This document shows, one piece after another, positions 1 through 9,016 of a stretch of DNA of 64,000 bases; within the stretch, counting starts at the first letter, position 1, and every line of letters begins with the position of its first letter. Origin of the DNA: an uncultured Flavobacteriales bacterium (lineage in GTDB: Bacteria; Bacteroidota; Bacteroidia; Flavobacteriales_D; Crocinitomicaceae); assembly GCA_913059205.1 (NCBI GenBank), contig CAJXRM010000004.1, forward strand, positions 29,950-93,949, given 5' to 3'. The notes under the pieces are model-generated. The model did no database searches. It was given only the letters and a program-made list of their open reading frames with translations, and had not been told where the DNA came from. The translations under genes and the position numbers were made by a program.

Positions 1-342
1 TGGAAGTTGTTTTTTCGAATCGGGACTAATCCAAATGCCGTCGAATCCATTGGCTCCTTTTTTTAAAATCAATACACCTGTAAAGCCGTACTCAACAAGC
101 ACGAATTGGGAATTGTAGTTGGAGGTGATGTTCAATTGCAGCCATTCGCTTTTCCCATTGTATTTATACATACCATCGTACATTATGTCTGTTGTGCATT
201 CGTTTTCATACGATTGTACATATAAAGTTAAGGGTGTTTTTCCATCCATTTTTCCTTTGTATACTTCTGATTGAATATCTTGTGAGAAGGTGTATTGGAA
301 GCTTGCTAAAAATGCGATGGTGGTTAAAATTATCAATCTCAT
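1..342 (-). CDS. Hypothetical secreted protein, C-terminus cut by window edge
   Basis: An open frame of 114 codons runs from an ATG at 342 to the first base with no stop, so the protein continues outside the window. The N-terminus (MRLIILTTIAFLASFQYTFSQ, about 20 residues) is a typical Sec signal peptide ending in a cleavable FSQ. The mature part is rich in Tyr, Asn and Lys and contains the phrase GKMDGKTPLTLYVQ. I do not recognise a family. It resembles the many small exported proteins of Bacteroidota. Function unknown. Confidence 0.7.
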   Translation of the reverse strand, partial: MRLIILTTIAFLASFQYTFSQDIQSEVYKGKMDGKTPLTLYVQSYENECTTDIMYDGMYKYNGKSEWLQLNITSNYNSQFVLVEYGFTGVLILKKGANGFDGIWISPDSKKQLP

Positions 343-507
343 GAAGGAATGTTTAATGATTTTGCGAAGTGCTATACCTAATAAAAACTGTAGTTGTAAG
401 GTAAGAATGTTTTTTAAAATAAATTCGATTTTTCAACCTTGAGAACAAAGAAAAAGTCATTTCTTGAATGTAATCCATTCTTCATCACAAAACACTTTAT
501 TATTCGT

Positions 508-1539
508 TTACTTTCCGAATTTCGATTCGATTAGTTTCATTGTTTTCTCTGAATACCTGTGTACACTTGCATGTTCATAAATCGAATAATTGTTACGTGT
601 TTTCTTTGCGCCATTCTCAATTAGGAATACAAGTAATTCTTCTGAATAGTGATTGTCTATGACATAGTCCAACCAATATTCGTATTTATCTTGAGCGCTT
701 TTTTTCAATTCAAATTCTAGAGGTTTATTGAGGTCGAGACCTTTAGACAGTAATTTTTCCATGATTTTTGGGTCAAAATCATGATTTGAACGGACAAACA
801 TTAATATCTCAAATTGATTAATGCGTTGAGGGTTAATTCCGTAGTCCAACACGGTATACAATTTTGTTTTCCATTGGCCTCGTCTGTTTTCTTTTCTATA
901 CCTGAAGCTAAGATCAAGAAAACTTGACCAACTGATTGTTTTGGGGTTTGCACCTAGTTTGACAAAAAAATCAATTTTCTTTAGGTCTGTTTGACAATAC
1001 TTTAAATCAACTGCTTTTGGATTGGCTCCATATTGAATCAATGTGTCGCAAACCGCCTGTTTTAAGTCATATTTATTTGCCCAATCCAGTGAAGTTAATG
1101 AGTCACTTGAGATGACGTTTGGGTCTGCGCCAGATTGCAAGAGTAGAGAAAGCGCTTCAGATTTGTTGTGAGCGTCACTCAGTAAAGCCGCTTGAATTGA
1201 CGTCAATTGGAAGGTAGAACGACTGGTCATCAAAGAAGTTATCGTATGCAGAAGTCCGCCACTTCGACCTACTCCGTGACGTGTGCTTCTCGAAAATTCT
1301 ACAGGAATATCAAGACACTTTTTGTCGTTGCATAGTATTTTAACACTATCTAGTTTGATGGTGTCAGATAAAAGTAAGTTGTGTAAGGTTTTCGCATTAT
1401 AGAACATTGTGCTGTCCATTGCTACAGACGCACTTAAAGCTTTGGTTCTTGTGTTTTTATTTCTGGCAGGTGAGTTTGTATTTCTACCACACGAATAAAA
1501 AAGCACTAACACAGGAATACAAAATAGAATGGCTCTCAT
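508..1539 (-). CDS. Ankyrin-repeat lipoprotein
   Basis: The ATG at 1539 (protein begins MRAILFCIPVLVLFYSCG) gives a short hydrophobic signal followed by a lipobox-like Cys at about residue 17, so the 343-residue product is probably an outer-membrane or periplasmic lipoprotein. A longer frame with a TTG at 1560 exists but spoils the signal. Residues 110-180 show ankyrin-type phrases (LLLQSGADPN, LIQYGANPKAV), and further degenerate units (GANPKTI, DYGINPQ, ENGAKK) follow. Ankyrin repeats bind proteins; the partner is unknown. It stands alone, downstream of the acyl-CoA dehydrogenase terminator. Confidence 0.8.
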   Translation of the reverse strand: MRAILFCIPVLVLFYSCGRNTNSPARNKNTRTKALSASVAMDSTMFYNAKTLHNLLLSDTIKLDSVKILCNDKKCLDIPVEFSRSTRHGVGRSGGLLHTITSLMTSRSTFQLTSIQAALLSDAHNKSEALSLLLQSGADPNVISSDSLTSLDWANKYDLKQAVCDTLIQYGANPKAVDLKYCQTDLKKIDFFVKLGANPKTISWSSFLDLSFRYRKENRRGQWKTKLYTVLDYGINPQRINQFEILMFVRSNHDFDPKIMEKLLSKGLDLNKPLEFELKKSAQDKYEYWLDYVIDNHYSEELLVFLIENGAKKTRNNYSIYEHASVHRYSEKTMKLIESKFGK

Positions 1540-1591
1540 GCTAATGCTAAAAATACACAAAAACGTTTGTATGTCTCAAAAAAGGATGGGC

Positions 1592-1624
1592 AAAAAAAAA
1601 TCCCCTTTCGTATGAAAGAGGATT
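1592..1624 (-). terminator. Rho-independent terminator after acyl-CoA dehydrogenase
   Basis: Stem arms 1599-1609 and 1614-1624 pair with one mismatch around a four-base loop (gtat). On the minus strand the hairpin is followed by a run of nine T (A run 1592-1600 on the plus strand). It ends the beta-oxidation operon. Confidence 0.8.
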
Positions 1625-1643
1625 CTGTGTTATTTGATTCAAT

Positions 1644-3434
1644 TTAGAAACAATATTCGTTTGCTTCAATGATTTTAGATGCAATTAACTGGCGTGCTTC
1701 TTTTGGATTGAAAGCTTCGGTTTTTGTGAAACGTTTCAGTCCCATCAACATCATGCGTGCTTCATCTCCGTCTGCAAAAGAGTAAATCGCATCTTTTCCT
1801 GCTTTGTTGATTTTATCTGCCGCATCGTAGAAGTAGGTTTTAACGATCGCAATTTCTGCTTCGTGACCTGCTTCGCCTTTTGTGTCAATCAATTGTTGAA
1901 CGCGTAACAATGCAGATTCAGCTAAGTACGTCCAAATGGCGATGTCGGCAATGTTCATCAATACTTCTTGTTCTTTCGAAATCGTTTGCATCAACTTTTG
2001 CACAGCAGATCCGGCAATCATTAAAATTGCTTTTTTGAAACCGTCTAAGTATTCAAATTCATTTGCCAACGCACCTTCGCCTTTTTCTTTTGTTTCGGGA
2101 ATACTCATTAGTTCACCTGCGACTTTCATAGCGTGTGACATTAAATCCAATTCACCTTTCATTGCTCTACGCAATACCATTTCAACGGTCAACAGACGGT
2201 TAATTTCATTTGTTCCTTCAAAAATTCGGTTAATTCTTGAATCGCGGTAAGCTCGCTCTACTGAAGATTCAGCCGAGTAGCCCATACCACCAAAAATTTG
2301 AACTCCTTCGTCTACCGCATAATCCAACGCTTCAGAAGCAGCCACTTTCAAAATGGCACATTCGGGCGCAAACAATTCAATACCTTTGAGTGTTGCAGGA
2401 CCTTTTTCCAATCCTTCTGCTACGTATCCAGCAATAGCGTCATCAATATTTTGACCTGCTCTGTAGGTTGCGGCTTCCACTACATAACCCAAAATTGCTT
2501 GTTGCGCTAACTTGTAACGGATGGCGCCGTATTTTGCAATTGGTCGCCCAAATTGTTCTCTTTCATTTGCATAACGTACAGAATCTGTTACAACGAATTT
2601 CACGCCTCCCATAACACCACCAGCCAATTTAATACGACCAATGTTCAAAATGTTCAAGGCGATTTTAAATCCGTTTTCACGTTCTGAAAGCATGTTTTCA
2701 ACTGGAACTTTCACGTCATTAAAGAAAACTTGACGCGTAGAAGAACCTTTAATTCCCATTTTCTTTTCTTCTGGATTCAGAGATATTCCAGGACTGTTGG
2801 CTTCAACTAAGAAGGCCGTTAGTTTATCGTCGTCATCAATTTTGGCAAAAACCGTAAATAAGTCGGCAAAACCAGCGTTGGTGATCCACATTTTTTGTCC
2901 ATTCAAGACATAATGCTTTCCATCGTCCGTTAATTTCGCTTTTGTTTTTCCAGAGTTGGCATCCGATCCTGCACTTGGTTCTGTTAAGCAATACGATGCT
3001 TTCCATTCACCGCTCGCCAATTTAGGAACGTATTTTTTCTTTTGTTCCTCATTTCCATAATAGAGTAGCGGCAAAGTACCGATTCCAGTGTGTGCTCCAT
3101 AAGCAACAGAGAATGAGCCAGCTGCGGCCAATCGCTCAGTTGCCAATAAAGAAGTTTTGAAATCAACACCCATTCCACCCAACTCTTCTGGGACGGACAT
3201 TCCCAATAATCCAAGTTCTCCTGCTTTTTCCATCAAAGAAGACATAAATCCTTCTTCCATGCTGTCCATGCGCTCGATGTTTGGTGTAATTTCGGCAGCA
3301 ACAAATTCATCGCACATTCCGGCAATCATTCGTTGTTCCTCTGTCCAGTTTTCGGCAATAAAAATTTCTGATGGAGCCGTATTTCGGATGATGAATTCGC
3401 CTCCTTTGATCGGTGATGAGTTGTTTTCTGACAT
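1644..3434 (-). CDS. Acyl-CoA dehydrogenase
   Basis: A 596-residue flavoprotein of the acyl-CoA dehydrogenase family, which oxidises acyl-CoA to trans-2-enoyl-CoA with FAD. Visible signatures are CLTEPSAGSDA (about 150-160), KMWITNAG, and the catalytic-Glu motif RIFEGTNEINR (Glu near 405). The roughly 150 residues after this motif form the extra C-terminal region seen in the VLCAD-like enzymes of Bacteroidota, so the length is normal. It is the last gene of the MarR-fadB-thiolase-helicase operon and is followed by a terminator. Membership of the family is clear; chain-length preference cannot be read from the sequence. Confidence 0.95.
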   Translation of the reverse strand: MSENNSSPIKGGEFIIRNTAPSEIFIAENWTEEQRMIAGMCDEFVAAEITPNIERMDSMEEGFMSSLMEKAGELGLLGMSVPEELGGMGVDFKTSLLATERLAAAGSFSVAYGAHTGIGTLPLLYYGNEEQKKKYVPKLASGEWKASYCLTEPSAGSDANSGKTKAKLTDDGKHYVLNGQKMWITNAGFADLFTVFAKIDDDDKLTAFLVEANSPGISLNPEEKKMGIKGSSTRQVFFNDVKVPVENMLSERENGFKIALNILNIGRIKLAGGVMGGVKFVVTDSVRYANEREQFGRPIAKYGAIRYKLAQQAILGYVVEAATYRAGQNIDDAIAGYVAEGLEKGPATLKGIELFAPECAILKVAASEALDYAVDEGVQIFGGMGYSAESSVERAYRDSRINRIFEGTNEINRLLTVEMVLRRAMKGELDLMSHAMKVAGELMSIPETKEKGEGALANEFEYLDGFKKAILMIAGSAVQKLMQTISKEQEVLMNIADIAIWTYLAESALLRVQQLIDTKGEAGHEAEIAIVKTYFYDAADKINKAGKDAIYSFADGDEARMMLMGLKRFTKTEAFNPKEARQLIASKIIEANEYCF

Positions 3435-3513
3435 TTTATTTTTTGTATGTTTTTTTTCTAATTCTGAAATTTAGTAATAAAATTAAAGTTATGCATGCAT
3501 AATCTAAAATAGT

Positions 3514-4830
3514 TTACATCGCAAGCTCTATTTTTAATTTTTTCCCCTTAATTTTTTCATTTTTAATGTGTTTCAAGACATCTTTGTACTTGTCTCTTTT
3601 TACAGCAGCGAAAGAAATTCGGTCTTGAACAATAATTAATCCCAATTCTCCTTTGTCTAGTTTTCCTTGTTTTGAAAGAAAACCAACAATATCAATTTTG
3701 TTGATTTTATCCTTTTTACCTCCGCTTAAATAAAGTGTAATCCAATCAGGCGAGAGATAGAGTTCATTTTCCTTTGGAACACGAAATTCATTTTCAGGCA
3801 ATTCAATATAGTCTGGCAATTGTGTTGATTCGCCGATAAACAAATATGAATTTCCGTCAGCGGCCATTCGCGCTGTTCTTCCTTTACGGTGTGTAAACGC
3901 TTCTTTGCTATTTGGGTATTGGTAGTGTACAATGTGATTGACTTCTGGAATGTCTAATCCTCTCGATCCCAAATCTGTACAAACCAGAGTAGGAGCACTT
4001 CCGTTTCTAAACTTAATTAATGCACGGTCGCGCTGGTCTTGTTCCAAACCTCCATGGTAAGATACACAGGTAATTCCTCTGTCGTTCAATTGAAAAGCAA
4101 CATCTTCTGCAACTTCTCTAAAATTGCAAAACACGATAGAATGTTCATTGTTGAATGACATTACCATGTTGCTGAGGTTGTGAATTAAATCACCGCGGTA
4201 ATGCACGGCGTATTCCTTTATATTAATTGTTTCGTCTTCCGACAATTCGTCAATGGTTGTAGCGTTTTCCTGATTGATATACGAAGGAATTTCTTCCATT
4301 CGCGTAGCCGAAACCAACATCGTATGTTTGATGTTGTCCATGTAGGACAGGATGAATTTCATCTCATCGTTGAATCCCAATTCCAAGCATTTGTCGAACT
4401 CATCAATAGCAACAAAGGACGCGTATTCCAAATGAATGTTGTCTCTGTCGATGTGATCAGCAATTCTACCTGGTGTTCCAATAAGTACAACAGGTGTTTC
4501 AGACAAGCTGTTTTCTTCTTCCTTCATGGAATGTCCACCATAGCACAATGTCGCCTTGTGTCCTGTTTTCAATGAACGAAAAACATCGTGTATTTGAACA
4601 GCTAATTCACGAGAAGGAGCAATAACAACACCTTGAATTCCTTGCTTGTGAGCGTCAATTTTTGAAAGCATCGACAATAAAAAAGCCAATGTTTTTCCAG
4701 AGCCTGTTTTGGAATAAAGTAGAACGCTATCGTGTTTTTTGAATTCAAAGATGGATTTTTCTTGAATCTCCATCATTGATTCGTGTCCTGCATTTCTGAG
4801 GAAATTGGTTAATTCTTTGACGTTGTTCAT
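3514..4830 (-). CDS. DEAD/DEAH-box RNA helicase, DEFD variant
   Basis: A 438-residue superfamily 2 helicase. Motif I is SKTGSGKT (about 40-47), motif Ib TPGR, motif II is DEFD rather than DEAD (near 145), motif III SAT (about 175), and motif VI HRKGRTAR (about 315). Residues 370-438 resemble the DbpA-type RNA-binding domain, which in DbpA targets 23S rRNA. A ribosome-assembly or RNA-remodelling role is an inference. It starts three bases after the thiolase stop, inside the beta-oxidation operon, an unexpected but probably co-transcribed position. Some annotators would name it DbpA-like; I leave the symbol empty. Confidence 0.9.
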   Translation of the reverse strand: MNNVKELTNFLRNAGHESMMEIQEKSIFEFKKHDSVLLYSKTGSGKTLAFLLSMLSKIDAHKQGIQGVVIAPSRELAVQIHDVFRSLKTGHKATLCYGGHSMKEEENSLSETPVVLIGTPGRIADHIDRDNIHLEYASFVAIDEFDKCLELGFNDEMKFILSYMDNIKHTMLVSATRMEEIPSYINQENATTIDELSEDETINIKEYAVHYRGDLIHNLSNMVMSFNNEHSIVFCNFREVAEDVAFQLNDRGITCVSYHGGLEQDQRDRALIKFRNGSAPTLVCTDLGSRGLDIPEVNHIVHYQYPNSKEAFTHRKGRTARMAADGNSYLFIGESTQLPDYIELPENEFRVPKENELYLSPDWITLYLSGGKKDKINKIDIVGFLSKQGKLDKGELGLIIVQDRISFAAVKRDKYKDVLKHIKNEKIKGKKLKIELAM

Positions 4831-4833
4831 TAA

Positions 4834-6012
4834 TTACATCATTTCAATTACGCCAGCAGCACCTTGTCCAGTACCTACACACATTGTGACTAATCCATAA
4901 CGTTGTTTTCTGCGTTTCAATTCATTCATAATTTGAACGCTTAATTTTGCACCTGTACAACCAAGTGGGTGACCTAAAGCCAACGCTCCACCGTTTACAT
5001 TTACGATATCAGGATTCAATCCCGTTTCGCGAATTACGGCAAGTGATTGAGAAGCGAATGCTTCGTTCAATTCAACCAATGAAATATCGTTTTGTTTTAG
5101 TCCTGCTGCAGCTAATGCTTTTGGAATAGCGTCAACAGGTCCAATTCCCATAATGCGTGGTTCAACACCAACAACGCTGTACGAAGCCAATCGTGCAATA
5201 GGTTCTAATTCCAGTTCTTTCATCAATTTTTCTGACATCACGAGACAAAACGCTGCTCCATCAGAAGTTTGCGAAGAATTTCCTGCAGTTACAGATCCTC
5301 CGTTAGCAAATACTGGGCGTAAACGCGCTAATCCTTCCAGTGTACTTGCTCTTGGTCCTTCGTCTGTATCAACAATGTAATTTCTTTCTTGACGTTTTTC
5401 CATTTCATCCAAATACACTTGGTGTACGTTGATAGGAACGATATCGTCTTTAAACAGTCCGCCTTTTATAGCCGCGATTGCTTTTTCGTGCGAGTGCAAT
5501 GCAAAATTGTCTTGGTCTTCACGAGAAACGTTGTATTGTTTGGCCACTGCTTCAGCCGTCAATCCCATTCCCCAGTACCAAGATGGGTTTTCTTTACCAA
5601 CGACAGGATTTGGGACAATTCTCCAACCACCCATCGCCATAATTGACATGGATTCAGCTCCACCTGCAATGATGCAATCGGCCATTCCATTTTCAATTTT
5701 CGCTGTTGCAATTGCGATGGTTTCCAATCCAGAAGAACAATAACGATTCACGGTCATTCCTGGAACTTTGTTCGTATCCAATCCCATGAGTGAAATCATT
5801 CGCCCCATGTTTAATCCTTGCTCGGCTTCAGGCGTTGCGTTTCCAACAATTACATCGTCAATGCGTTCTTTCTCCAGCTGTGGAATTTGTGCCATCAAGT
5901 GTTTGATTACATCTGCGGCGAGGTCATCAGGTCGCGTGAATCGAAATCCACCTTTCCCTGCTTTTCCAACTGCTGTTCTAAAGCCTGATACTATATATGC
6001 TGTTTGTTTCAT
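4834..6012 (-). CDS. fadA: Acetyl-CoA C-acyltransferase (thiolase)
   Basis: A 392-residue degradative thiolase, catalysing the CoA-dependent cleavage of 3-ketoacyl-CoA, the last step of beta-oxidation. The nucleophilic Cys is in NRYCSSG (about 92), the His in GHPLGCTGA (about 348), and the second Cys in MCVGTGQGAAG (about 378). All three catalytic residues and the family length are intact. It would be expected to follow fadB directly, but a four-helix-bundle cassette of about 590 bp lies between them. The leader just upstream (6019-6055) is made of AAGATTTTAAG-type repeats, which may affect its translation. Confidence 0.95.
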   Translation of the reverse strand: MKQTAYIVSGFRTAVGKAGKGGFRFTRPDDLAADVIKHLMAQIPQLEKERIDDVIVGNATPEAEQGLNMGRMISLMGLDTNKVPGMTVNRYCSSGLETIAIATAKIENGMADCIIAGGAESMSIMAMGGWRIVPNPVVGKENPSWYWGMGLTAEAVAKQYNVSREDQDNFALHSHEKAIAAIKGGLFKDDIVPINVHQVYLDEMEKRQERNYIVDTDEGPRASTLEGLARLRPVFANGGSVTAGNSSQTSDGAAFCLVMSEKLMKELELEPIARLASYSVVGVEPRIMGIGPVDAIPKALAAAGLKQNDISLVELNEAFASQSLAVIRETGLNPDIVNVNGGALALGHPLGCTGAKLSVQIMNELKRRKQRYGLVTMCVGTGQGAAGVIEMM

Positions 6013-6018
6013 ATTTTT

Positions 6019-6055
6019 AAGATTTTAAGATTTTAAGACTCAAGATATTAAGACT
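6019..6055. repeat. Degenerate AAGATTTTAAG repeat, left copy
   Basis: A cluster of overlapping units of the type aagattttaag and caagatattaagact lies between the thiolase start and the ancestral stop of the four-helix-bundle gene. It shares aagatattaag with the complement of 6586-6596 and the general pattern with 6428-6466. It marks the left border of the inserted cassette. Confidence 0.65.
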
Positions 6056-6422
6056 TAATTATCAGTACTCAATGTTCTTTTGAATCCTCCTATCATTTTT
6101 TGAAGGTCATGTAATTTTATTAATAAATCTGTATTATCTAATTTGTATAATCTAATTTGTATATTTCGTTAGCTAAAATCAATTGTGTTTCCAGTTCATA
6201 GGAAGATGAAAGACTATAATTTAAGAAATGAGCGAACTCATTATTAGAAGTCCTTCCAGATCCTTCTGCAATATTTGAAGGAATTGAAATGGCACATCTA
6301 TTAATTTGAGAAATCAAAGAAAACCGCTCGTCACTTGGAAGATTAGCAGAAGCAAGATAAACCGCTTTCGCTAACTCCATGCTATTTTTCCAAATCGTTA
6401 ATTCTCTAAAGTTGTGTCTCAT
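6055..6422 (-). pseudogene. Four-helix-bundle protein (23S rRNA intervening-sequence family), frameshifted
   Basis: The first 94 codons (ATG at 6422, stop at 6138) encode a clear member of the S23/IVP four-helix-bundle family: it begins MRHNFRELTIWKNSMELA and has the signature SIPSNIAEGSGR. The family is normally about 115-120 residues. Just before the premature stop there is a 14-bp tandem duplication (6137-6150 and 6151-6164). Removing one copy restores a frame that continues ...EIYKLDNTDLLIKL and ends ...GGFKRTLSTDN at a TAA at 6055-6057, for a total of 117 residues. The fragment may still fold partly. The function of stand-alone members is unknown. It is flanked by repeats and splits the fadB-fadA operon. 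Confidence 0.85.
6137..6164. repeat. 14-bp tandem duplication causing a frameshift
   Basis: Two adjacent copies, tctaatttgtataa and tctaatttgtatat, agree at 13 of 14 positions. The unit is not a multiple of three, so it shifts the four-helix-bundle frame and creates a stop within the duplicated block. Confidence 0.9.
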
Positions 6423-6427
6423 CTTTT

Positions 6428-6466
6428 TTAGATTTTAAGACCGAAAGATTCAAGATTTTAAGACAC
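6428..6466. repeat. AAGATTCAAGATTTTAAGAC repeat, middle copy (inverted-repeat arm)
   Basis: The segment 6445-6464 is the reverse complement of 6549-6568 at 19 of 20 positions. The arm lies directly upstream of the four-helix-bundle start codon (minus strand), separated from its partner by an 84-bp spacer (6465-6548) in which I see no gene. Confidence 0.75.
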
Positions 6467-6548
6467 GTCCGTTGAGTGTTTAATGTGCTTGTCATTCCAA
6501 CAGTCTTTTGTCGTTTTTCTAATAAATGTTTTCTTATGTGAAAAATAC

Positions 6549-6604
6549 GTCTTAGAATCTTGAATCTTAATGTCTTTTAGTCTCCCTTAATATCTTTTAG
6601 TCTA
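6549..6604. repeat. Inverted copy of the same repeat, with an internal 18-mer duplication
   Basis: Positions 6549-6568 pair with 6445-6464 (19 of 20). The same block also holds two near-identical 18-mers, 6566-6583 and 6586-6603 (17 of 18, period 20). It abuts the fadB stop codon and forms the right border of the cassette. Confidence 0.75.
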
Positions 6605-6606
6605 AT

Positions 6607-9012
6607 TTAATTTCTAAGAATTTTCCCGTATTTCACAATGCTTTCCAATCGTTCAAGCGTCTTTTTCTCTTTACACAATTCAACGAAAGCTTTTCGTTCC
6701 ATGTCCAATAAGTACTGTTCAGAAACAACTGTGTTTTCAGATAAATCGCCTCCGCAAAGAACGAAACCTAATTTTTCAGAGATCACTAAATCGTGTTGCG
6801 ACATGTAATTTCCTGAAAGCATTGTATCAGCTCCAACATAAACAATTCCCAATCCTTCGTTTCCGAAAACGGTAATGTTTTTTTCACGTTTTGGCGCGAT
6901 ATATCCTTCAAGTATTAAATTCATGCAGGCTTCCTTTGCTCGTGTCAATTGGTGTTGACGACTAACTACGACTTCATCAATTCCTTCTCTCAAATAACCC
7001 AGATCAAATGCTTCGTAAGCAGAAGTCGAAACTTTCGCTTGTCCAATTGTCAAGAATTTATCTCGCATTCGGTTGATTTTAATATCTCCATCGCTTAATT
7101 CATCAGACAAACGCTTTGCAAATTCTTTCGATCCGCCACCGCCTGGAATTAGACCAACTCCAAATTCAACCAATCCCATGTACAATTCTGCATGAGCAAT
7201 TACTTTATCCGCGTGCATTGACATTTCGCAACCGCCACCAAGTGCCATGTTGTGAGGTGCAACAATAACCGGAATGTTAGAATAACGAAGACGCATCATC
7301 GTATCTTGGAAAGCTTTCACCGCGAAATTCAATTCATCGTAATCTTGCTCAATCGCCATCATGAAAATCATTCCGACATTTGCTCCAGCAGAAAAATTTT
7401 GTCCTGTGTTGGAGATTACCAATCCTTTGTATTCTGTTTCTGCTAAATCGATGGCTTTGTTGATTCCTTCGATAACGCCACCGCCAATTGTGTTCATTTT
7501 TGTGTGGAATTCTAAGTTTAAAATTCCGTCTCCGATGTTTACAATCGTAGCGTCGCTGTTGCCCCACACTTTATTTTCAGAACGCAATGTTTCCAACTGA
7601 ACCAATCCTTCTGTACCAGGAATAACTTTGTAGGATTTGGTAGGAATATCGTAATACATTTTCTGACCTTTTTCAGATTTGTAGAACGATGTGCATCCCG
7701 CCGCTTTCATTTCTGAAATCCATGCTGCTGCAGTTTTGTTTTCCTTTTCAATCAATTTAAGTCCCTGATCGAAGCCAAGAATGTCCCATGTTTCAAACGG
7801 TCCTAATTCCCAACCAAATCCTGCTTTTAGTGCATCATCGATTTTGTACAGATCATCTGTGATTTCAGGAATTCTATTGGTAACATAAGCGAAAAGTCCA
7901 CCAAATATTTTACGGTAAAACTCACCAGCTTTGTCCATTCCCATCAATAACATTTTTGTACGTTGGTTTAAATCATCAATTGATTTCGCCATGTCTAAAG
8001 TTGGAAATTTCACTTTATTTTGACTGCGGTATTCAAGCGTTTTTAAGTCCAAAACTTGTATTTCGCTGCTGCCATCCGCGGCTTTAACTTTTTTGTAAAA
8101 CCCTTGTCCTGATTTAGAACCCAGCCACTTGTTTTCCACCATGGTAGAAATGTAACCTGGAAGCTCAAATAACGCATTTTCTTCATCGTTTGGACAACTG
8201 TCTTTTACACCATTCGCAACATGCACAAGTGTATCCAATCCAACTACGTCACCAGTTCTAAATGTGGCAGATTTTGGACGACCGAGTACCGGGCCTGAAA
8301 GTTTATCCACTTCTTCAACGGTAAGTCCCATTTCATTAATTAAATGAAACAATGCCATCATGGAATAAACACCTACACGATTTGCGATGAAAGCAGGAGT
8401 ATCTTTACATAGAACTGTTTTCTTTCCTAAGAAGCGACTTCCGTAATCCATCAAGAAATCAATGATTTCAGGTTTTGTTTCTGGGGTTGGAATGATTTCC
8501 AATAACTGTAAATATCTCGGAGGATTGAAAAAGTGAGTTCCACAAAAGTGCGCTTTGAAATCATCACTTCTTCCATCGAGCATTAAATGAATCGGAATTC
8601 CAGATGTATTGGACGAAATGATTGTTCCTGGTTTTCTGTGCTTCTCAACATTGTCAAAAACCACTTTTTTAATGTCCAAGCGTTCAATTACGACTTCCAT
8701 GATCCAATCGCAGTCAGCTACAAGGTTAATGTTGTCGTCAAAATTTCCTGTAGTTATTCTAGTGGCAAATGATTTTCTATAAATAGGAGAAGGATTTGAT
8801 TTTAACGCGAAGTCCAAAGCTTCATTCACAATTTTATTTCTGAAGTGCTTTGAATCGGTTGTTAATCCCTTTTTTTCATCTGCTTCCGTCAGTTCTCTTG
8901 GAACGATGTCCAATAAAACCACTTCACAGCCAATGTTTGCAAAATGGCAGGCAATTCGAGATCCCATTACTCCTGATCCCAATACCGCTACCTTTCTAAT
9001 ATGTCTATTCAT
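6607..9012 (-). CDS. fadB: 3-hydroxyacyl-CoA dehydrogenase / enoyl-CoA hydratase
   Basis: An 801-residue bifunctional beta-oxidation enzyme. The N-terminus (MNRHIRKVAVLGSGVMG) is the NAD-binding fold of 3-hydroxyacyl-CoA dehydrogenase. An HAD C-terminal region follows with SSNTSGIPI and THFFNPPRY, and the last third is a crotonase domain with the oxyanion-hole phrase ALGGGCEMSMHAD and LIPGGGGSKEF. This HAD-then-hydratase order is the reverse of E. coli FadB and is the usual Bacteroidota arrangement. I chose the ATG at 9012, four bases after the MarR stop, over a TTG at 9036 that would overlap marR. It is co-transcribed with marR. Confidence 0.93.
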   Translation of the reverse strand: MNRHIRKVAVLGSGVMGSRIACHFANIGCEVVLLDIVPRELTEADEKKGLTTDSKHFRNKIVNEALDFALKSNPSPIYRKSFATRITTGNFDDNINLVADCDWIMEVVIERLDIKKVVFDNVEKHRKPGTIISSNTSGIPIHLMLDGRSDDFKAHFCGTHFFNPPRYLQLLEIIPTPETKPEIIDFLMDYGSRFLGKKTVLCKDTPAFIANRVGVYSMMALFHLINEMGLTVEEVDKLSGPVLGRPKSATFRTGDVVGLDTLVHVANGVKDSCPNDEENALFELPGYISTMVENKWLGSKSGQGFYKKVKAADGSSEIQVLDLKTLEYRSQNKVKFPTLDMAKSIDDLNQRTKMLLMGMDKAGEFYRKIFGGLFAYVTNRIPEITDDLYKIDDALKAGFGWELGPFETWDILGFDQGLKLIEKENKTAAAWISEMKAAGCTSFYKSEKGQKMYYDIPTKSYKVIPGTEGLVQLETLRSENKVWGNSDATIVNIGDGILNLEFHTKMNTIGGGVIEGINKAIDLAETEYKGLVISNTGQNFSAGANVGMIFMMAIEQDYDELNFAVKAFQDTMMRLRYSNIPVIVAPHNMALGGGCEMSMHADKVIAHAELYMGLVEFGVGLIPGGGGSKEFAKRLSDELSDGDIKINRMRDKFLTIGQAKVSTSAYEAFDLGYLREGIDEVVVSRQHQLTRAKEACMNLILEGYIAPKREKNITVFGNEGLGIVYVGADTMLSGNYMSQHDLVISEKLGFVLCGGDLSENTVVSEQYLLDMERKAFVELCKEKKTLERLESIVKYGKILRN

Positions 9013-9016
9013 ACGA

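Noticed and set aside
6019..6604. Diversity-generating retroelement (Avd-like four-helix-bundle protein)
   Set aside because: No reverse transcriptase, template repeat or variable repeat is present nearby.
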